A DNA stretch of 64,000 bases from Filobasidium wieringae. Its lineage: Eukaryota > Basidiomycota > Tremellomycetes > Filobasidiales > Filobasidiaceae. The notes below the pieces were generated by a model. That model ran no database searches. It saw only the letters and a program-made list of their open reading frames with translations, and was not told the DNA's origin. The stretch spans positions 124,474 through 188,473 of the forward strand of contig BCIV01000012.1 in assembly GCA_001600055.1 (NCBI GenBank), given 5' to 3'. The first letter of the stretch is position 1; every line of letters begins with the position of its first letter. Positions 58,489 through 64,000 of this stretch are shown in pieces. Both the position numbers and the translations under genes were made by a program.

Positions 58489-59774
58489 TCAAATGACCCC
58501 CCACTGAGCCTTTTTCGACTTCTTCCCTCCCTTCCCTCTCGTACTCGCTCCCCCCCTCGCCGCGCCCCCCCTACCTCGTCCGGCCCCGGCCGACCCTCCT
58601 CCTCGTCCGCGACCCGAACTCCCGCCCCTCCTCTCCTTGGCGATATCCCACTTCTCCTTCCTCCTCGCCTTCTCCAGCTCTCTCATCTTTTTCCGCTCGG
58701 ATTTCGTCTCGAACGATCGATAGTCGCTCGAGATCTGCTTGATATTCGTCTTGGTCGGTTCGCTCGGGAAACCATCGGTGATCGTGGACCCGGGGTTCTT
58801 CAGAGCGGCCGCCCGTTTTTTGGTCTGTTTTCGGGAAGAGGGGGGGAGGAGGGGGATTTTCGGTTTAGAGTTTCTTAGATCCGGTTTAGGGGTTTTGATA
58901 GGAGTGATCCCGTCCTCTTCAAAGAGGATTTCCGGTTTCTTGACCTTTTTCTTGATCCCCATTAATTCGTCCTCGAAATCGTCTTGGATAGTGACCACAG
59001 CCATCTGATCGTCATCTTCGTATTCTTCCTCTTCCCCTTCCTCCTCCTCGTCATCATCATCGTCGTCGTCGTCCTGATCATCCCCCTCTCCCTGCCTGGT
59101 AACGGCATTCCCAGATTTCCTCAGCGGGACATATTCTTCCGCATCGTCCTCGTCCGCCCCGTCTGGATCTGCCGGTAATCCCATAGCTACACGGACAGCA
59201 CGGACGTTCTCTAACGCTCTAGCTTTGAGATCTCTTCGAGCCTGTAGATGTTTGGGCGGGGTAGGTGTAAGAAAGAGAGGGAATTGGGAGTTGGGGATGG
59301 TCAAGAGGAGAGTGTCGGAAGAGAGGGGGGAGGAAAAGAAAAGAACAGGGGGAAAATGGCCATCAGTCCCCAACCCGATAAATACTATGAAGATCGACGA
59401 CGAACCTCTCTTCTCTCAGCCAAATGTTCCTCATGATCCCTCTTCTTAGCTTTAGATCGTCTCTCCTCGATCCTCGCTTGTTTCCTCTTCCTGAACCCGG
59501 TCAAGAAATCTCTACCAACAGGGGCCACATAGGGTCAGTCAAGGCTCGCGAAACACAGAATCACGAGAGCAAGAAAACAAGGGGGAGAAGAGGCTACTTG
59601 CTTTCGTTTATCGTCGTCGAAAACGATCTTCTCCAATTCATCCTTTTTCACCTTCTTGGAACGCTTGTAATACCCTGCTCCTTCCGTCAAGAGGGAGACG
59701 TTACTCCTCTGACCTGAACGGGAGGGACCGGCGCTCGAGCGTGGAGGGAATATTTTGTGTAGTTCTGAAGCCAT
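58489..59774 (-). CDS. RRP17: Nol12/Rrp17 family rRNA-processing protein
   Basis: The protein starts MASELHKIFPPRSSAGPSRS. The family core is split by introns: KDELEKIVFDDDKRK, then EFLTGFRKRKQARIEERRSKAKKRDHEEHLAERR. This is the charged Nol12 helix that binds RNA and carries the 5'-3' exonuclease function reported for yeast Rrp17. A second exon set gives LQARRDLKARALENVRAVRV, a long acidic run (Asp x8 followed by Glu-rich), IKKKVKKPEILFEEDG, a basic region and SDYRSFETKSERKKMRELEKARRKEKW. The tail is an RGG-type Gly/Arg stretch ending KKSKKAQWGVI. The protein should be nucleolar and act in 5.8S/25S 5'-end maturation. The RGG tail and the long acidic run are longer than in yeast (inference from memory of the family). 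It is divergent from TDP1. Confidence 0.88.
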
Positions 59775-60091
59775 TGTGAGGGCGTTTATGGTTGTGAATG
59801 GGAAGAAATCGAGTGGAAGAAGTTGATTTTGGAGGATTCGAACAAGTTATCTGATGCGAGGTGATTGATTTTGTTATCAACTTATTGTGCAACTTTTGGG
59901 CTGCAGAAGTGTGAATGGCTTAATGACGTGTAAAAGTGCCGATGACGATTGTAAACAAAGAATGATTCGACTTGAGAGCGATGTTCATGTCGAATCCTCA
60001 GAGTTTCCCTCAAACAATCAACAAATTCAGTTGGACATCGCTCTTCAACCACCAACAACCACCGCCACACACCAGCCACACCTCGATCGAC
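59775..60091. promoter_or_regulatory. 317 bp bidirectional promoter between RRP17 and TDP1
   Basis: It lies between divergent start codons. The TDP1 leader is rich in CAA/ACC repeats (60016-60085). No other feature was seen. Confidence 0.5.
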
Positions 60092-62231
60092 ATGACAGAC
60101 GAGGAGCAGCTCCGTCTGGCGATATCCCTATCCCTCAACGGCGTACCCCCCCTCGACGTTCCTTCCTCTTCCACCGCTTCGTCATCCTCCACTCCCGCCA
60201 TCCATCCTCCAAAGGCTCTTTCTCAACAAGAACAACTCGCCGAGATCAGGAAACAGAGGGCATTACATTACGCAAAGTATCAGGTAGAACAGGCCGTTAC
60301 CGCTTCCAGCCAAGTGGATAGGAGTTCAGAGGCGAGGAAACAGGAGGGTCACGGACAGGACAAGAAGAGAGCATATGAGAGTGAAGGTGAGGATGAGGAT
60401 ATCGTTTTTACCGGAATGACGAAGCGGCCGAAAGATCTTGTAAACGAGGTACGTTGTTCCTCTCTCGTCTTTGCAACGAGATCTGACTTCTCGTTCCTCA
60501 GACTCCACTGTACACACAGACCTCCCGTCCTTCCACCTCCACCTCTTCCCGCATCCCACCTCTAACCTCATTCCCAATCCCTTCGATCCGTCTGACCCAG
60601 ACGCTCGGCCGTCAAACGCCTCCTCTATCGAGAAACACCGTCCGTTTCTCCGACATCACATGCAAAGATCATCTTCAAGGAGGTTTCATATTCGCCTTCT
60701 TCATCGCTCAAGACGAGCTCTTTCAACATTTGCCGGTAGGAGAATGGGCGGGCGGAAGGAAAGTCCCCGTACGTCGTTTCTCCCTCGCCTTTCTTTCCTC
60801 CGATCGCTCGTTTCTCATTCCCAACCCACCCGACCCGATCCGGACGAGTAGATCCATATCGGTCGCGATCTCTCGATGGACCCCCTCTCGCACCTGACCT
60901 CGCAACACCTAGGTATCCCCCTAGACTCATCCAACCGCCCTCCCAGTCCGGAATCGTTCGAACAAATCTCCCGAGCTTGTGCGCAGGGGTATGAGAAGAT
61001 CTATGGGGAAAACTTTAGAGCTTGTTATGTGAAGAAAACACGGGCGGGGTGTGGGCATAGTAAGGTCGGGTGTCTAGTGTTTGATGGGTTTCTGAGGGTG
61101 AGTTTCAGTCGTAGGTCTGTGATCAGGGATGGTTGTTTGGATATTGATGAGCTGACGAACGGATCGGGGCGTTAGGTTTTCATTACGAGTGCGAATTTGA
61201 TGAACCTCGATTTCGAGAATGGGGATAACGTGAGTCTAAGCGGGTAAAGGGTACCGTCCGTGTACTTTCATCTGAGCCGACTCTTAATCCCGTCTTAGCA
61301 CTGGTTCATTGTCGACCTCCCCCTCTTATCCAGGAAACGCTCGAAATCCAGCCCCACACCGGAGTTCGAACAGGAACTACTCGAACACGTTCAAGCTCTC
61401 GGTTGTCCCAAGGAATTCATCAATTCCATCTACGCGAAATACGACTACTCCTCGGTCGAAGGGAAAGTCAGGATCGTACAATCCGTCCCCAGCTCGAGTT
61501 ATTATCGGGACGAAGACAAGGATAGGTACGGATCGATGAGGTTGAGGGAGATCGTCAGGCCTCTATTGAAGCGGGCGGGCGTAGAGGAGGTTCAGGTGGA
61601 ACTCTGTACCGGATCCATAGGGGGGATGCAGGCGGATTGGTTGAGAGCGATGTTGCATTGTTTCTCGGGGGGAAGGTACGATGCGCTCTCCTCCGTTGGA
61701 TACCCGGAGGACTTCCGGATCACTTATCCGACCAGACCGGATGTGGAGGCGACGAGGGAGAGGTCTCAAGCTGGGGCGAGCCAGATCGGGAGTCATTTCA
61801 ATTGGAACGACGCGCCTAGAACGGTCAAGGATATGTTCAGGCATTATCGCTCGAAAGATCAAGCTCCGGGTGAACGGGGCGAGAGCGGGAACGGTTGTCT
61901 TTTCCACCAAAAGCTCTACATGTGTTTTCCCAAGGGTACCAGGGACTTGAAGACCCCACCCATCTATCTCTATATCGGCTCGGCAAACTTTTCAAAGGCG
62001 GCTTGGGGGAAGGCGGTACCGGAGATCAAGAAGAAACAGGTCGGAAAGGAGATGGAACGCCTAGCCGATCTATGCAACTTTGAACTGGGCGTTGTGGTTC
62101 GGGGAGAGGACCTGCCGAGCATGTTGGAGCAAGGGAGCGAGTGGGAAGACGTGGTCCCTCATCGACGAGATACGGAAATTTTCACCGGGAGGGACAAGCC
62201 GTTCAATTCGGAAAGTTGGGTGAAAAAGTGA
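60092..62231 (+). CDS. TDP1: Tyrosyl-DNA phosphodiesterase 1 with N-terminal ubiquitin-interacting motif
   Basis: The start MTDEEQLRLAISLSLNG forms a ubiquitin-interacting motif (acidic cluster, Ala, Ser four residues later). After a disordered, Lys-rich linker (KKRAYESEGEDEDIVFTGMTKR) comes the catalytic body. It opens PLSRNTVRFSDI and QGGFIFAFFIAQDELFQHLP; the first HKD-type motif is CGHSKVGCLVFDGFLRVFITSANLMNLDF. Further blocks are HWFIVDLPLL, YDYSSVEGKVRIVQSVPSSS, GSIGGMQADWLRAM and HFNWNDAPRTVKDMF. The second motif is FHQKLYMCFPKG, then LYIGSANFSKAAWG, and LADLCNFELGVVV ends the fold. The paired His-Lys and Ser-Ala-Asn motifs are the Tdp1 phospholipase-D active site, which removes topoisomerase I adducts from DNA 3' ends. 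Introns at DNE|TPLY, KVP|IHIG, FLR|VFI and GDN|HWF keep frame. Confidence 0.92.
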
Positions 62232-62485
62232 CGATGGCGAAATTACGACCTTACGTTGGTTATACTGTACTCCTTTAGCGACGAATGTCCAGTCTGATGT
62301 ATGTAACCTGGAGAGATGACTGTAAAGAACCACCAAGAATGCTGCTGCGAACAGGACGCCCAGATAACCCTAACCGAACTCCGAGTCTTGTCAGAGACCA
62401 CTTTCTACTCGTCTGAATCGTAAAGTTTCGGTACCACATATAACAGCGAACAACACTACAAACATGACAACCCCAACCCAATCGC

Positions 62486-63839
62486 TCAAGCAAACACCTT
62501 CTCGACGGCCAAATCGTCCTCGTCCAAGTCCTCCTTGAGTCGCATCCGCCTGTCCTCCCTGTCGGTCTGGTTGCCCTTCCTTTGCTTGTACTTTTGTCCT
62601 TGAACACGCTTGAAGGAGGCTCGCGCGGCAGCGGGGGAGATGAATTCTAGCAATCCAAAGGAATTTAGCGTCTCGTTCATATTCATGAACGTACGGTCGC
62701 TACTAACCTGGGTTGGCAAAGATGGTAGGTCCTCCGAAGGAACCCTCGAAGATCCTGATGGGAGTCAAGACGAACCTAGGTCCAATCTCAACCAAGCTTG
62801 TAACGGGTGGTCCGGAAGGTTGTAGAGGGTCTTTCTCTACGATCTGTCATGTCTCAACCAGATCAGCGTGATGCCATCATCCTCGTTCTAGGTATCGCTA
62901 CCGACCTGGTAATTTCGGAACCAGATTTTGTTATCAAGCAAAGAAAAGGAAAGAATGTGATCGATGAAAGGCTTGAGTTTTCGGGAGGTCTTGGGTACAC
63001 TGAAAGTCTATCGTGGCGGAATGCATCCAGCTTAGTATGCGCTCAGAAGCATTTCCTATCAAACACCACTTACATGAGTAAGCATCTCCTTCAACAACTT
63101 CCACTGCTCATCTCCATCCCAGCCTCCATCGAAACAGACAAGTCCTCGGCTTCCCTTCAAACAATTCCCAGTCATTTTTAATTCGTCCATAGTATGAATG
63201 TTTTGTACGTGACACTTGACAGAAGGTCCGTTGGGTGCCCTCGTCAGCCAGAGGTAGAGGTCTTCATGTCGGCGAGCTTCGAAATAGAGTGTGTTGTTAC
63301 AAGAATGCAAGTCGGCAAGCTCGTTGACAAGATGGAGGGATGATTTCGAGTCGAGTTTGGCATCTAGAAACAGGATGTCAGCATCGAGCTACTTCACGGC
63401 GAGGTTGACGGATCAGCTAACCTTTCTTGATGTGTGGTAATATGGTTTCCAGATCCAACATCAAGTGCCTCATTCTCTGAGTAGTACCTCTCGAACTGAG
63501 CATTAAGACCTTGTCCTTCCTTCTCTGAGTAACGGCAGCCTGCGTGACCTGGTCTTTCATATCCGTCGAGACGGTCTTCTTCTTCTCCTCCTTTCCCTTT
63601 CCCTTTTCCGCCTTCTTCGATTTCTTGGCAGGTCTTTCCATCTCTTCCTCCTCCTCGACGTCGCTCATTTCGAAATCCTCGACGTCGTCCTCTGAATCTT
63701 CTTCACCAGACATAGCGATACCAGCTTCCAGAGCCATGTCGTCGGCAGCAGCCTGAACATCTGAACGAGGGAGCTTCGATCGGGACTTGCCCTTGGCGTT
63801 CGAAGCAGCTTTCGAGGTAGTTTTAAGTAGGGTAGACAT
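62486..63839 (-). CDS. BRX1: Ribosome biogenesis protein Brx1 (Brix domain)
   Basis: The head MSTLLKTTSKAASNAKGKSR leads into an acidic and basic N-tail (SGEEDSEDDVEDFEMSDVEE, then a Lys-rich nuclear signal). The Brix domain follows: KVLMLSSRGTTQRMRHLMLDLETILPHIKKDAKLDSKSS in sequence across an intron, LHLVNELADLHSCNNTLYFEARRHEDLYLWL, GPSVKCHVQNIHTMDELKMTGNCLKGSRGL, and FIDHILSFSLLDNKIWFRNYQI. It ends with VEIGPRFVLTPIRIFEGSFGGPTI and the basic C-tail FKRVQGQKYKQRKGNQ. Brx1 works with Ebp2 in early 60S assembly and 27S pre-rRNA processing in the nucleolus. Several short introns; stop at 62486. It converges on TDP1 with about 250 bp between stops. Confidence 0.95.
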
Positions 63840-64000
63840 AATGTGCGTTAAATATTATGCGTCTATATGAAACTTGTAGCCAGAAAGGACGAAGAGTAAT
63901 TATTGATTGTTGAAATTGTTGAGCGATTCGATGTCGATATGAGCGGTGTTTCTCAACTTTTGGAAGTCACGTGACTCGATCTCCCTCGCAACGATGATGC
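63840..64000. promoter_or_regulatory. BRX1 upstream region with palindrome AGTCACGTGACT
   Basis: A perfect 12-bp palindrome (63965-63976) centred on the E-box CACGTG lies about 126 bp upstream of the BRX1 start. RTCACGTG is the Cbf1 consensus in ascomycete yeasts. Function here is inferred. Confidence 0.4.

Overview
The window is nuclear DNA from a basidiomycete fungus, most likely a Tremellomycete yeast. The evidence is dense short spliceosomal introns (about 45-75 nt, up to eight or more per gene), tightly packed genes on both strands, long disordered Ser/Pro/Gly-rich tails on regulatory proteins, and an exclusively eukaryotic gene set. All boundaries below come from reading splice sites and frames by eye. 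Where an exon list is given, I checked that the phases join without a stop.

Layout, left to right: an acidic lysine-rich small protein of unknown function (-, 330-1277); a 3.2 kb gene-poor stretch; an RRM+YTH RNA reader (+, 4501-9027); a 1.6 kb gap; NPR2 of the SEACIT/GATOR1 complex (+, 10623-13173); mitochondrial inner membrane protease IMP2 (-, 13240-14032); MET22/HAL2 bisphosphate nucleotidase (+, 14289-15611); SPT2 chromatin protein (-, 15729-17224); a TMEM223-like protein apparently joined to a LYR-motif protein (+, 17558-19270); a BUD4/anillin-like PH protein (+, 19878-25789); an HSL-type lipase/esterase (-, 25972-29610); GPD1 (-, 30256-31862) facing a glycerol-phosphatase-type HAD enzyme (+, 33240-34803); a very large BEM2-like PH/RasGEF-N/RhoGAP protein (+, 36268-43714); CDC20 (+, 44131-46406); an intron-containing tRNA-Val(AAC) (-, 46940-47024); a TPR plus CCCH zinc-finger protein (-, 47425-50288); an MDL1-type mitochondrial ABC half-transporter (-, 50700-53895); CCT8 (+, 54484-56630); a decayed aspartyl-protease-like stretch (-, about 57806-58437); NOL12/RRP17 (-, 58489-59774); TDP1 (+, 60092-62231) and BRX1 (-, 62486-63839).

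Functional links: GPD1 and the phosphatase catalyse consecutive steps of glycerol synthesis from dihydroxyacetone phosphate and share one 1.38 kb promoter region. That region holds two exact TGACGTAT (ATF/CREB-like) octamers in opposite orientation. BUD4, BEM2 and CDC20 act in morphogenesis and the cell cycle. NOL12 and BRX1 are 60S/rRNA-processing factors. IMP2, the TMEM223-LYR protein and MDL1 are mitochondrial. This is a housekeeping chromosomal segment with no transposon, CRISPR or virus-like material recognised.

Most interesting signals: the YTH domain is split by about 190 disordered residues that lack the usual second cage tryptophan; the TMEM223-LYR reading frame is continuous; the glycerol gene pair is divergent with paired CRE-like sites; and CCT8 carries Ser for Gly in its GDGT motif. 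I saw no clear evidence of a wholly new multi-gene system.
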